A DNA stretch of 12,766 nucleotides from NCBI GenBank assembly GCA_031549965.1, contig JAVBPB010000092.1:1-12766 (forward strand), read 5' to 3'. The position numbers and the translations under genes are program-made. The notes under the pieces are model-generated. The model was not told where the DNA came from, made no database searches, and saw only the letters and a program-made list of their open reading frames with translations. Positions 5,598-12,500 of this stretch are shown here, piece by piece (the first letter of the stretch is position 1; each line of letters starts with the position of its first letter). The DNA is from JAVBPB01 sp031549965. GTDB taxonomy: Bacteria > Bacillota > Clostridia > Lachnospirales > Lachnospiraceae.

Positions 5598-8219
5598 ATG
5601 GCAAAATGGGTTTATTTATTCAAAGAAGGTAAAGCAGACATGAAGAACCTTCTTGGCGGAAAAGGTGCTAACTTAGCAGAAATGACTAACTTAGGACTTC
5701 CAATCCCACAAGGTTTTACAGTAACAACAGAGGCTTGTACAGATTACTATAACAGTGGTAAAAAAATTATAGATGAGATTAAAGATCAAATCTTTGAAGC
5801 ATTAGGCAAATTAGAAGAAGAACAAGGTAAAAAATTCGGTGATACAGAAAATCCTTTATTAGTATCTGTTCGTTCAGGTGCAAGAGCATCTATGCCAGGT
5901 ATGATGGATACAATTCTTAACCTTGGTTTAACTGATGAAGCAGTTGAAGGTTTTGCTAAGAAAACAGGAAACCCAAGATTTGCTTATGACTCATACAGAA
6001 GATTTATTCAAATGTTCTCAGATGTTGTTATGGAAATGAGCAAGACTTTCTTTGAAGGAATCCTAGACGAAATTAAAGAAGAAAAAGGTGCTAAATTCGA
6101 CACTGATTTAACAGCTGAAGATTTAAAAGAAGTAATTGCTAAATACAAAGCAATTTACAAAGAAAAAATGGGAGAAGAATTCCCACAAGATCCAAAAGTT
6201 CAATTAATTGAAGCAATCACAGCAGTTTTCCGTTCATGGGACAACCCACGTGCTATTTACTATAGAAGAATGAATGATATCCCTGGAGATTGGGGAACAG
6301 CAGTTAACGTTCAGGCAATGGTATTTGGTAACATGGGAGATACATCAGGAACAGGTGTTGCATTTACTCGTAACCCATCTACTGGTGAAGCTAAGATTTA
6401 TGGTGAAGACCTAATCAACGCTCAAGGTGAAGACGTTGTTGCTGGTATTAGAACTCCACTTCCTATTACAAAACTTGAAGAAGATATGCCAGAAGCATAC
6501 AAAGAATTCATGAGAATTGCTAATTTATTAGAAGATCACTACAAAGATATGCAAGACATGGAATTCACTATTGAAGATACAAAACTTTACTTCTTACAAA
6601 CAAGAAGCGGTAAGAGAACAGGCCCAGCGGCTCTTCAAATCGCAGTTGATTTAGTTAACGAAGGTAAGATTACTAAAGAAGAAGCAGTTAAGAGAATTGA
6701 TGCAAAATCTCTTGACCAATTATTACATCCAGCATTTGATCCAGCAGCTTTAAAAGCAGCAACTCCAGTTGGACAAGCTCTTCCAGCTTCTCCAGGTGCA
6801 GCAGCAGGTAAAGTATACTTTACAGCAGAAGAAGCTACAAAGGCTCATCAGGCAGGTGCAAGAGTTATCCTTGTTAGACTTGAAACTTCACCAGAAGATA
6901 TTGAAGGTATGCATGCATCAGAAGGTATCTTAACAGCACGTGGTGGTATGACATCTCACGCAGCGGTTGTTGCTCGTGGTATGGGTACAGCTTGTGTATC
7001 TGGTTGTGGTGACTTAAACATCAAAGAAGAAGAAAAATTCTTCACAATTGCTGGTCAAACAGTAAAAGAAGGAGATTATATTTCTCTTGATGGTTCTACA
7101 GGAAAAATTTATGTTGGAGATATCCCAACAGTTGAAGCTACTATTAGTGGTAACTTTGACACTATTATGCAATGGGCTGATGAATTTAGAACATTAAAAG
7201 TTAGAACTAACGCTGATACTCCAGCAGATGCTGCTAACGCAGTTAAATTTGGAGCAGAAGGTATTGGTCTTTGCCGTACAGAGCACATGTTCTTTGAAGG
7301 CGATAGAATTAAAGCAATCAGAAAGATGATTCTTTCTAAAACAGTTGAAGGAAGAAAAGCTGCTTTAGCTGAATTAATTCCTTATCAAAGAGGAGATTTT
7401 AAAGCTCTTTATGAAACTCTTGAAGGAAAACCAGTTACAGTTCGTCTTCTTGACCCACCACTACATGAATTTGTTCCAACTCATGAAGATGATATGAAAG
7501 AATTAGCAGCTGAAATGGGCGTTTCATTTGAAGAAATCAAATCAACTGTAGAAGGTTTACACGAATTTAACCCAATGATGGGTCACAGAGGTTGCCGTCT
7601 TGACGTAACTTACCCAGAAATCGCTGAAATGCAAGCAAGAGCAATTGCTGAAGCAGCAGTTGAAGTTATTAAAGAAGGTAAATTTACAGTAGTGCCTGAA
7701 ATTATGATTCCACTTGTTGGAGAAAAACGCGAATTAAAATTCGTTAAGAATTTTGTTGTTGATACAGTTGAAGCAGTTATGAAAGAAACAGGCGTTAATT
7801 TTGAATACCACGTAGGTACTATGATTGAAATCCCAAGAGCAGCACTTCTTGCAGATGAAATCGCTGAAGAAGCAGAATTCTTCTCATTTGGTACTAACGA
7901 CTTAACTCAAATGACATTTGGTTTCTCACGTGACGATGCTGGTAAGTTCTTAGATGCTTACTACACTAACAAGATTTACGAATCAGATCCATTTGCAAGA
8001 CTTGACCAAGAAGGCGTTGGACAATTAGTTAAAATGGCAGTAGAAAAAGGTAGAAAAACTAGACCTGATATCAAACTTGGTATCTGTGGAGAACACGGCG
8101 GAGATCCATCAACTGTAGAATTCTGTCACAAAGTAGGACTTAGTTATGTATCTTGTTCACCATTTAGAGTTCCTATTGCTAGACTTGCAGCAGCGCAGGC
8201 AGCTTTGAATCAAAAATAG
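5598..8219 (+). CDS. ppdK: Pyruvate, phosphate dikinase
   Basis: Interconverts pyruvate + ATP + Pi and PEP + AMP + PPi, a central step of glycolysis or gluconeogenesis in anaerobes that use PPi; cytoplasmic homodimer. The 873 residues match the bacterial enzyme. Domains in order: N-terminal ATP-grasp (GGKGANLAEM near 21-30, SVRSGARASMPGMMDTI near 90-110), swivelling phosphohistidine domain with GGMTSHAAV and the catalytic His454, and a C-terminal PEP/pyruvate TIM barrel with GTNDLTQ and the catalytic Cys830 in GICGEHGG. AGGAGG lies 10 nt before ATG 5598. Codon use is strongly biased to preferred codons (GAA, GGT, CCA, AAC), as expected for a very highly expressed gene. It is monocistronic, with its own promoter and terminator. 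Confidence 0.98.
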   Translation: MAKWVYLFKEGKADMKNLLGGKGANLAEMTNLGLPIPQGFTVTTEACTDYYNSGKKIIDEIKDQIFEALGKLEEEQGKKFGDTENPLLVSVRSGARASMPGMMDTILNLGLTDEAVEGFAKKTGNPRFAYDSYRRFIQMFSDVVMEMSKTFFEGILDEIKEEKGAKFDTDLTAEDLKEVIAKYKAIYKEKMGEEFPQDPKVQLIEAITAVFRSWDNPRAIYYRRMNDIPGDWGTAVNVQAMVFGNMGDTSGTGVAFTRNPSTGEAKIYGEDLINAQGEDVVAGIRTPLPITKLEEDMPEAYKEFMRIANLLEDHYKDMQDMEFTIEDTKLYFLQTRSGKRTGPAALQIAVDLVNEGKITKEEAVKRIDAKSLDQLLHPAFDPAALKAATPVGQALPASPGAAAGKVYFTAEEATKAHQAGARVILVRLETSPEDIEGMHASEGILTARGGMTSHAAVVARGMGTACVSGCGDLNIKEEEKFFTIAGQTVKEGDYISLDGSTGKIYVGDIPTVEATISGNFDTIMQWADEFRTLKVRTNADTPADAANAVKFGAEGIGLCRTEHMFFEGDRIKAIRKMILSKTVEGRKAALAELIPYQRGDFKALYETLEGKPVTVRLLDPPLHEFVPTHEDDMKELAAEMGVSFEEIKSTVEGLHEFNPMMGHRGCRLDVTYPEIAEMQARAIAEAAVEVIKEGKFTVVPEIMIPLVGEKRELKFVKNFVVDTVEAVMKETGVNFEYHVGTMIEIPRAALLADEIAEEAEFFSFGTNDLTQMTFGFSRDDAGKFLDAYYTNKIYESDPFARLDQEGVGQLVKMAVEKGRKTRPDIKLGICGEHGGDPSTVEFCHKVGLSYVSCSPFRVPIARLAAAQAALNQK

Positions 8220-8258
8220 AATAAGAAAATGTTATAAAACAGCAATGTTTTAGGATAT

Positions 8259-8292
8259 AAAAGAGAGTAGAAAATAACTACTCTCTTTTTTT
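8259..8292 (+). terminator. Intrinsic terminator of ppdK
   Basis: AAAAGAGAGTAG pairs with CTACTCTCTTTT across a 7-nt loop (arms within 8259-8289) and a T run continues to 8292. It is 40 nt after the ppdK stop. The A run on the 5' side makes the hairpin usable in both directions. Confidence 0.9.
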
Positions 8293-8333
8293 CGTTCAAT
8301 TTTTTACATTATTTCAGACCAAAATAAACTGGA

Positions 8334-8405
8334 ATGAAATATTTCAAGATACAAAGCTGTGAATTTTGGGCATTGATATTTATAGCTTTAGGTGCAATAG
8401 GTTAG
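8334..8405 (+). other. Possible micro-ORF with a membrane segment
   Basis: A 23-codon frame opens at ATG 8334 and ends at TAG 8403-8405. Its product would start MKYFKIQSCEF and continue with a hydrophobic stretch WALIFIALGAIG. The only ribosome-site-like bases (TGGA) touch the ATG, so translation is doubtful. It may be a real single-span peptide, the end of a decayed membrane protein, or chance. The rest of 8293-8440 shows nothing else. Confidence 0.2.
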
Positions 8406-8442
8406 GCTAATTAAAATATTATTAGGAAAATGTAAATAGGTA

Positions 8443-8471
8443 TTGCATTAATACTACTCATATGCTATATT
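8443..8471 (+). promoter_or_regulatory. Extended -10 promoter for the gene at 8541
   Basis: TTGCAT (8443-8448) and TATATT (8466-8471) are 17 nt apart, and TGC (8463-8465) gives an extended -10. The whole spacer and the -10 are occupied by the first of two palindromic boxes, so the promoter is very likely repressor controlled. Confidence 0.65.
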
Positions 8472-8514
8472 AAATGTACGAACTAATTTAATACTACATA
8501 TATGCAGTATTAAA
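8448..8514 (+). promoter_or_regulatory. Twin 27-nt palindromic operator-like boxes
   Basis: Box 1 (8448-8474) and box 2 (8488-8514) are identical at 23 of 27 positions and start 40 bp apart, close to four helical turns, so they would lie on the same DNA face. Box 2, extended by one base to 8487, is a 28-bp near-perfect palindrome: TTTAATACT / AGTATTAAA arms around CATATATG. Box 1 covers the promoter spacer and -10; box 2 lies just after the predicted start. This is the geometry of repression by a dimeric regulator binding both sites. The regulator is not identifiable here. Confidence 0.6.
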
Positions 8515-8540
8515 CACAAATAATGAAAGGGGTAGTTATA

Positions 8541-8975
8541 ATGGGATTTAAAAAAGATTTTCTTATTAAAACAAAGATGCTTAACGCACATGGAGCAAAA
8601 ATAGGTGTTGATGAGGTCATGGACTATTTGGTTAAGCCTGAGAGTGTTTATAAAATGATAATTGCATCAGAAATGGGGTTACCAGTTCTAACATTAATAG
8701 GTAAAGAGTTAGAGATTAAATTTGATGAACATTCCAATTTTCCAGTTGTTTACCTTGGTGATGACAAAAATCCTACTGCAAGGCAGAATGTGGGTAGAAT
8801 GATAAAGGTAGTAATGGAGCAGTATGGTTATACTCCCATGAATGGTGGCTTATCAGAACAAGCAAGAATACCTGCAGTATCAGGTACAGATTACTTTTCT
8901 ACTAGTGCTATCTATGCAAAAACGGGCGAAGCAAAACTCGAAATTGAGGTAATATCTAAAGAGAAAGAGCAATAA
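8541..8975 (+). CDS. Conserved-looking protein of unknown function
   Basis: A 144-residue soluble protein that I do not recognise. It has no signal peptide, membrane segment or cysteine cluster. Visible stretches are an N-terminal basic segment MGFKKDFLIKTKML, a hydrophobic core PVLTLIGKELEIKF, a lysine/arginine-containing helix ARQNVGRMIKVVMEQYGY followed by TPMNGG, and the tail SGTDYFSTSAIYAKTGEAKLEIEV. ATG 8541 is preferred because GAAAGGGG (8524-8531) lies about 9 nt upstream; the in-frame ATG at 8523 precedes that site. It is a single-gene unit with its own promoter, two operator-like boxes and a likely terminator. Tight repression suggests expression only under a specific signal, but no function can be assigned. 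Confidence 0.75.
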   Translation: MGFKKDFLIKTKMLNAHGAKIGVDEVMDYLVKPESVYKMIIASEMGLPVLTLIGKELEIKFDEHSNFPVVYLGDDKNPTARQNVGRMIKVVMEQYGYTPMNGGLSEQARIPAVSGTDYFSTSAIYAKTGEAKLEIEVISKEKEQ

Positions 8976-9024
8976 TAACTGGAAATTAGAGTACAAATTC
9001 AAAAATTAATATATCTAAAGTATG

Positions 9025-9060
9025 AAGGTGCAGGTTTTATATGCATCTTTTATCTTTTCT
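9025..9060 (+). terminator. Likely terminator of the unknown gene
   Basis: AAGGTGCA (9025-9032) pairs with TGCATCTT (9042-9049), including one G-U pair, across a 9-nt loop. A T-rich tract, TTATCTTTTCT, follows. It lies about 50 nt after the stop of the gene ending at 8975. Confidence 0.6.
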
Positions 9061-9124
9061 ATGCTCGCCCCCCCAATGTCGTCAGCTTAAACAACAGAAT
9101 TAATTTTTAAAGTTCTAAAATTAT

Positions 9125-9154
9125 TGACAAGCTTATAATTCTCTCTATATATTG
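9125..9154 (+). promoter_or_regulatory. Possible upstream promoter
   Basis: A perfect -35 TTGACA (9125-9130) is followed 18 nt later by TATATT (9149-9154). It could be a second, upstream promoter for the efflux leader transcript. The better candidate for that role is the pair at 9165-9192. Confidence 0.4.
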
Positions 9155-9164
9155 AATTACTTGT

Positions 9165-9192
9165 TTACAATATTACTAAAAAAGTGTATAAT
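9165..9192 (+). promoter_or_regulatory. Promoter of the efflux leader transcript
   Basis: TTTACA (9165-9170) and a perfect TATAAT (9187-9192) are 16 nt apart. It is flanked by an inverted pair AATTACTT (9156-9163) and AAGTAATT (9210-9217), centred on the promoter, which could be operator half-sites. Transcription would start near 9199, giving a leader of almost 400 nt before the efflux gene. Confidence 0.55.
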
Positions 9193-9267
9193 TAATAAAA
9201 TCAGGTAATAAGTAATTTTTAAATGTAATATTATGTAAAATAATTTATAAACAATTTTTAGTTGGTG

Positions 9268-9330
9268 ATGATGTTTTTTACGTGGATGTTTCTTTTTTCG
9301 TTCATGTGTACGATTGGGACGTATATGTGA
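9268..9330 (+). CDS. Putative 20-residue leader peptide of the efflux gene
   Basis: The ORF opens with two ATGs (9268, 9271) and ends at TGA 9328-9330. The product would be MMFFTWMFLFSFMCTIGTYM, unusually rich in Met and aromatic residues. Its last ten codons and stop codon lie inside the terminator hairpin at 9299-9333, so a ribosome translating or stalled in this ORF would prevent that hairpin from forming. This is the layout used by inducible resistance genes of the erm, mef/msr and tet(M) type. The ribosome site is weak (TTGGTG is close to the ATG), and the sequence is not one of the known leader peptides I remember. The role is inference from position. Confidence 0.45.
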   Translation: MMFFTWMFLFSFMCTIGTYM

Positions 9331-9345
9331 ACGGTTTTTTATACT
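9299..9345 (+). terminator. Attenuator-type intrinsic terminator before the efflux gene
   Basis: CGTTCATGTGTACG (9299-9312) and CGTATATGTGAACG (9320-9333) form a 14-bp stem with three G-U pairs across a 7-nt loop, followed by GTTTTTT. It lies downstream of the promoter and about 250 nt upstream of the efflux gene start, so it should end transcription early unless disrupted. The leader ORF runs through its left arm, loop and most of its right arm. Confidence 0.75.
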
Positions 9346-9407
9346 CTTTTTTATAATTGAATATAATATATTTTTTCTTTTCCCCTTTTCCCTTATATAT
9401 CAAGAAT

Positions 9408-9429
9408 ACATGTTTATTAAACAACATGT
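9408..9429 (+). other. Perfect 7-bp hairpin in the efflux leader
   Basis: ACATGTT (9408-9414) and AACATGT (9423-9429) pair across an 8-nt loop. No T run follows. It covers the ATG of the small frame at 9426 and may fold in the leader RNA. Confidence 0.4.
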
Positions 9430-9530
9430 CACCAGTACAATATATATTATGCGAAGTTAATAAAGATTCAGAAAAAAGGAATGAAATTACAATCAAAATA
9501 GGTGAGATAGAAACAACTATATCCGATTGA
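9426..9530 (+). CDS. Possible 34-residue ORF or gene remnant upstream of the efflux gene
   Basis: A frame from ATG 9426 to TGA 9528-9530 encodes MSPVQYILCEVNKDSEKRN followed by EITIKIGEIETTISD. The composition is that of a real folded beta-rich segment, unlike the low-complexity AT DNA around it. The frame is open upstream to TTG 9357, but that part is a run of F, P and Y codons and does not look like protein. No ribosome site precedes ATG 9426, which lies in a hairpin. It may be a small regulatory protein gene or the 3' end of a decayed gene. I do not recognise the family. Confidence 0.3.
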   Translation: MSPVQYILCEVNKDSEKRNEITIKIGEIETTISD

Positions 9531-9593
9531 AAAATGTTCAAATAAGTATTGATAAACCATAATATGAAATTAATGTTGTATTAGAGAAGGAAT

Positions 9594-10814
9594 ATGATGA
9601 TGTTGTCAAGTAATTGGAAAAGAAATTTTTTTACTATCTGGACAGGGCAAGCGTTTTCACAATTTTCAAGCTCCGTCCTTCAGTTTGCAATTGTGTGGTA
9701 TTTAACTGACCAAACTGGTTCAGCAATGGTTTTGTCGGTTGCTATGATGATGGGATTTTTGCCACAAGGTATTTTAGGAATATTTATTGGTGTTTTTATT
9801 GATCGATATAACAGAAAACACATTATGATGATATCGGATTTACTCATTTCAGTAGCAAGTTTTGTCATGGTTATTGCTGGGTTAATGGGGATATTATCAA
9901 CAGAGTTGATTCTTGTGGTATTATTGCTACGTTCCATTGGTTCAGCATTCCATAATCCATGTCTGCAGGCAGTGACGCCCCAGATTGTGCCACCAGACCA
10001 ATTGACTAGATGCTCAGGATACTCACAGTCTGTGGAGTCTGTATCACAGATTTTAAGCCCGATAGTTGCGGCGGTGCTATATAGTTCGTGGAGCTTAAGC
10101 TGGATTGTTTTTTTAGATGTTATAGGAGCGTTAATTGCAGTATTTACATTAGGAATCACAACAATACCTGAATTGCATCAAGATGAAAAAGACGGAAAAG
10201 TGCAGATCCTTCGAGAAGCTAGGGAGGGATTCAAAATCCTTCGAACAAATAAGGGAATGCTTGGGCTGGTATTGATTGGCAGTCTTTACACATTAGCATT
10301 GATGCCAACTAGTGCGTTATTTCCTTTGATGAGCATGTCTTACTTTAATGGAACAAGTACAAATGCAAGTGTTGTTGAAGTAGTATTTTCGGTAGGTCTT
10401 CTATTTGGTTCCTTAATTTTATCGAAATGGGGAGGGACAAAAAATAGAATATATACTATAATTGGTTCTTTTCTTTTGATGAGTTTCAGTTTATTTATCT
10501 CTGGAATATTGCCACCAAGTGGTTTTTATGCATTTGTTGTCTGTTCTTGGTTAATGGGAGTTTCCGGTCCGTTTTATTGGGGAATGTATACATCGTTATT
10601 GCAAAGCAATTTTGAAGCAAGGTATTTAGGGCGAGTGCTGTCGTTATCCAGCAGTATAAGACTGCTTAGTGGGCCGATAGGATTAGCTGTATCAGGTGTC
10701 TTTGCAGGAAGATATGGTGTTGACAAATGGTTTCTTATTGCTGGTGGATTGGTGTTACTTGCCTCGTTCTTATGCTTTTCAGCAACTCCTGTGCGAAAGT
10801 GTGACAATAGATGA
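9594..10814 (+). CDS. MFS drug efflux transporter, Mef-like
   Basis: A 406-residue major facilitator protein with about twelve membrane segments, the length of macrolide efflux protein Mef(A). The N-terminus (NWKRNFFTIWTGQAFSQ, YLTDQTGSAMVLS), the loop 2-3 motif GVFIDRYNRKHIM, and the blocks LLLRSIGSAFHNPCLQAVTP, GYSQSVESVSQILSP and ISGILPPSGF all resemble what I remember of Mef(A). It should export a hydrophobic drug by proton antiport; macrolides are the natural guess, but the substrate is not proven. Three consecutive ATGs follow AGAAGG (9585-9590); 9597 or 9600 fit the spacing better than 9594. The upstream leader ORF and attenuator suggest drug-induced expression. It is convergent with the redox operon. 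Confidence 0.88.
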   Translation: MMMLSSNWKRNFFTIWTGQAFSQFSSSVLQFAIVWYLTDQTGSAMVLSVAMMMGFLPQGILGIFIGVFIDRYNRKHIMMISDLLISVASFVMVIAGLMGILSTELILVVLLLRSIGSAFHNPCLQAVTPQIVPPDQLTRCSGYSQSVESVSQILSPIVAAVLYSSWSLSWIVFLDVIGALIAVFTLGITTIPELHQDEKDGKVQILREAREGFKILRTNKGMLGLVLIGSLYTLALMPTSALFPLMSMSYFNGTSTNASVVEVVFSVGLLFGSLILSKWGGTKNRIYTIIGSFLLMSFSLFISGILPPSGFYAFVVCSWLMGVSGPFYWGMYTSLLQSNFEARYLGRVLSLSSSIRLLSGPIGLAVSGVFAGRYGVDKWFLIAGGLVLLASFLCFSATPVRKCDNR

Positions 10815-10895
10815 GGTGTACTGCCAGAACGAGTACCGCTTTATTAAACTTTATATATTCGCTTACTTAAAATAGAATATTTTTATTATAATTTT

Positions 10896-10935
10896 CTTTC
10901 AAAGAGAAATAAATATTTCTATTTCTCTTTGAAAG
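10896..10935. terminator. Perfect 16-bp hairpin between convergent genes
   Basis: Positions 10896-10911 and 10920-10935 are exact inverted copies with an 8-nt loop. The right arm encodes the last residues (FKEK) of the - strand ferredoxin, and its stop codon is at the loop edge. It sits between the convergent efflux and ferredoxin genes, so it probably stops or protects both transcripts. Neither strand has a proper T run directly after the stem, so it is not a textbook intrinsic terminator. Confidence 0.55.
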
Positions 10936-11407
10936 ATACTAATAATTCCTTCACTGCACTAACTGGAAAATCTGGTGGCGGATTGACAAGAAGCGACTGT
11001 AAAAAGACTTGTGTATTTTTTTCCTCTGGTGTCATAAATCCTGCTTCAGCAAGTAACCCCTGTGCCATAATTTGGTTGGACTGTTTTAATGCTTTTGCCA
11101 ACGGCACAAATGTGGAAACATTATTTTTTTGAAGCTGATAAGCAATGCTTTCCTGCCTTGCTTTACTTGCTACTAACTCTAAAAGGGACTCTATTACTGG
11201 TTCCTCGTTTGACTGCTGTGGTGGTATTCTTTTTTTATCCGGTGTCATAGAGATGGCGGCAACTGGGCAGGAACGAGCACATGAACCGCAGGCGATGCAT
11301 TTAGTCCTGTCTATCTGACCGTCTTCTGTATCCGTTGCTCCAATAGGGCACACATGAATACAAAGGCAATCTTTTGTACATAATCTGTTATTTCTGACCG
11401 CATACAT
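10919..11407 (-). CDS. 4Fe-4S ferredoxin-type protein with helical C-terminal extension
   Basis: A 162-residue protein with an N-terminal two-cluster ferredoxin domain and a C-terminal extension of about 110 residues. Cluster 2 is canonical: CIACGSCARSCP with C37, C40, C43 and C47. Cluster 1 is CTKDCLCIHVCP with C10, C14, C16 and C20, so the second cysteine is moved by one place (Asp at position 13). The extension is mainly helical and has no motif I recognise. A good ribosome site (GAGGTGAT) lies 5-6 nt before the ATG, and the gene follows the rubredoxin-like gene by 12 nt, so they form an operon. It likely passes electrons to or from its neighbour in the cytoplasm. The physiological partner is inferred. 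Confidence 0.85.
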   Translation of the reverse strand: MYAVRNNRLCTKDCLCIHVCPIGATDTEDGQIDRTKCIACGSCARSCPVAAISMTPDKKRIPPQQSNEEPVIESLLELVASKARQESIAYQLQKNNVSTFVPLAKALKQSNQIMAQGLLAEAGFMTPEEKNTQVFLQSLLVNPPPDFPVSAVKELLVSFKEK

Positions 11408-11419
11408 ATTATCACCTCA

Positions 11420-12094
11420 TTATCCTACTTTCTGTATTCTGATGTTTGAAACATGGCAAACAGGACAACCACGTGGCATGGTATTGCTAATCTCTATATG
11501 ACCACAGACTTCGCAAATATAAATGTTACTGTTTTTAAAAATCTGATCACCTTGAGATTTATACTGGCTTAGAACAAAATTTAATGATTGGGTTGCACCT
11601 TTACACCATTTGAGAATACGCTTTGCACCGCGATCATTGGCAACTTCCGCAGCCATATTGGCCCTTGTAAAAGCCAACTGATCTTCTTCCATCAGGGTTA
11701 GTAGCTGATCAACTGATGGGTCTAAGGATGGTTGTATTCGTGTTTTATAGTAATCAGCCAGTATCATAAATTGCTGAGCCTCTTGGAAAAGATACTGAAT
11801 TTCACAGCTATGTGCCAAGCCGGAGCATAATGCACTTAATTCCCCATAAGACATTTGGTGCATATTTTCATGTTTTTTTACATCTTCTATTAGGACATTG
11901 ACCAATCTTGTTCTGCACATATTCTGCGATGAATTAGGCTGCACCATAATAAACTTTGTCTTTGGAAAACCGCAACTAGGACATACCCAATGGTTTGAAA
12001 TCAGTTCCCATCGGGTTTTTGGTGGTATACCCACACTTGGTAGCCCAGATGCTTCATCATAAATGTAACCACAGGCCGGACATCTATAATTCAT
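11420..12094 (-). CDS. Rubredoxin / ferritin-like / rubredoxin-like protein (rubrerythrin relative)
   Basis: A 224-residue protein in three parts. Residues 1-48 are a rubredoxin-type iron site with C5, C8, C38 and C41 (YRCPACGY, WVCPSCGF). The middle, about 65-185, is helical and resembles the ferritin-like fold of rubrerythrins (EEDQLAFTRANMAAEVANDRGAKRI in two blocks), but the expected ExxH iron ligands are not evident; the equivalent of 'EKxH' reads GATQSL. Residues 192-213 form a second, shorter rubredoxin-like site, C194, C197, C210 and C213. Rubrerythrins reduce hydrogen peroxide in anaerobes; here the di-iron centre may be absent, so an electron-transfer or sensing role is possible. 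First gene of an operon with the ferredoxin. The ribosome site is weak and I see no clear promoter. Confidence 0.82.
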   Translation of the reverse strand: MNYRCPACGYIYDEASGLPSVGIPPKTRWELISNHWVCPSCGFPKTKFIMVQPNSSQNMCRTRLVNVLIEDVKKHENMHQMSYGELSALCSGLAHSCEIQYLFQEAQQFMILADYYKTRIQPSLDPSVDQLLTLMEEDQLAFTRANMAAEVANDRGAKRILKWCKGATQSLNFVLSQYKSQGDQIFKNSNIYICEVCGHIEISNTMPRGCPVCHVSNIRIQKVG

Positions 12095-12200
12095 GTTTTC
12101 AACTCATTTCATCTGTTTTATGCTATGTAAATCTCCAGACAAAATAATTGTATGCAAAAAACTACAGTTTAATGATTATAAGTAAAGAATACTATTAAAT

Positions 12201-12497
12201 TTAAATTAAAGTTGATTCATTCATAGTAATTATAACAACGTCATCTTTTCCATACAGAAATTCAAAAGTATCATATGGAGATTTATTTCCGAGGCTTCTG
12301 CGAGAATATGAGTTTATATGGTTCATCATTAAGGCTACTTTTTCTTGCATTAAGCAGTCTAAACTATGTCCATTAGGAATAATTGTTATTATAAATTCAT
12401 GGTTTCGTTCAGCAGAACCTTTCTGATAAGGTGCTGAAGGGTCACAATAAAAAACGCTACAAAAACGGCAGGAACTATAACGTTTATTGTCTGTATA
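12201..12497 (-). pseudogene. IS30-family transposase, 3' remnant
   Basis: The - strand frame ending at TAA (12201-12203) reads SVFYCDPSAPYQKGSAE, RNHEFIITIIPNGHSLD, then MMNHINSYSRRSLGNKSPYD and ends near NESTLI. This is the C-terminal part of an IS30-family DDE transposase; the Glu of SAERNHEF would be the third catalytic residue. TDN at about 12486-12494 could be the remainder of the second catalytic site, but the usual Gly and the next few residues do not follow. The rest of the gene is missing and an in-frame stop lies at 12504-12506, at the boundary with the IS200/IS605-type left end. Non-functional. 12095-12200 is AT-rich with no recognisable feature. Confidence 0.75.
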
Positions 12498-12500
12498 ATG

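Noticed and set aside
9061..9090. Seven-C tract and 10-codon frame ending at 9090; on the other strand a tail reading KLTTLGGRA
   Set aside because: It may be the end of a decayed gene, but it is too short to assign and has no supporting context.
9680..10159. 159-residue - strand frame inside the efflux gene
   Set aside because: Shadow of the MFS coding frame; no ribosome site, no family features, and fully covered by a well-supported gene.
10815..10860. GTACT/AGTAC hairpin after the efflux gene as its terminator
   Set aside because: The stem is only about 5 bp and the following T content is poor; the 16-bp hairpin at 10896-10935 is a better candidate.
12147..12180. TATAAT and TACAAT on the - strand as promoters of the redox operon
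   Set aside because: Neither has a convincing -35 at 16-18 nt, and such matches are common in DNA this AT-rich.
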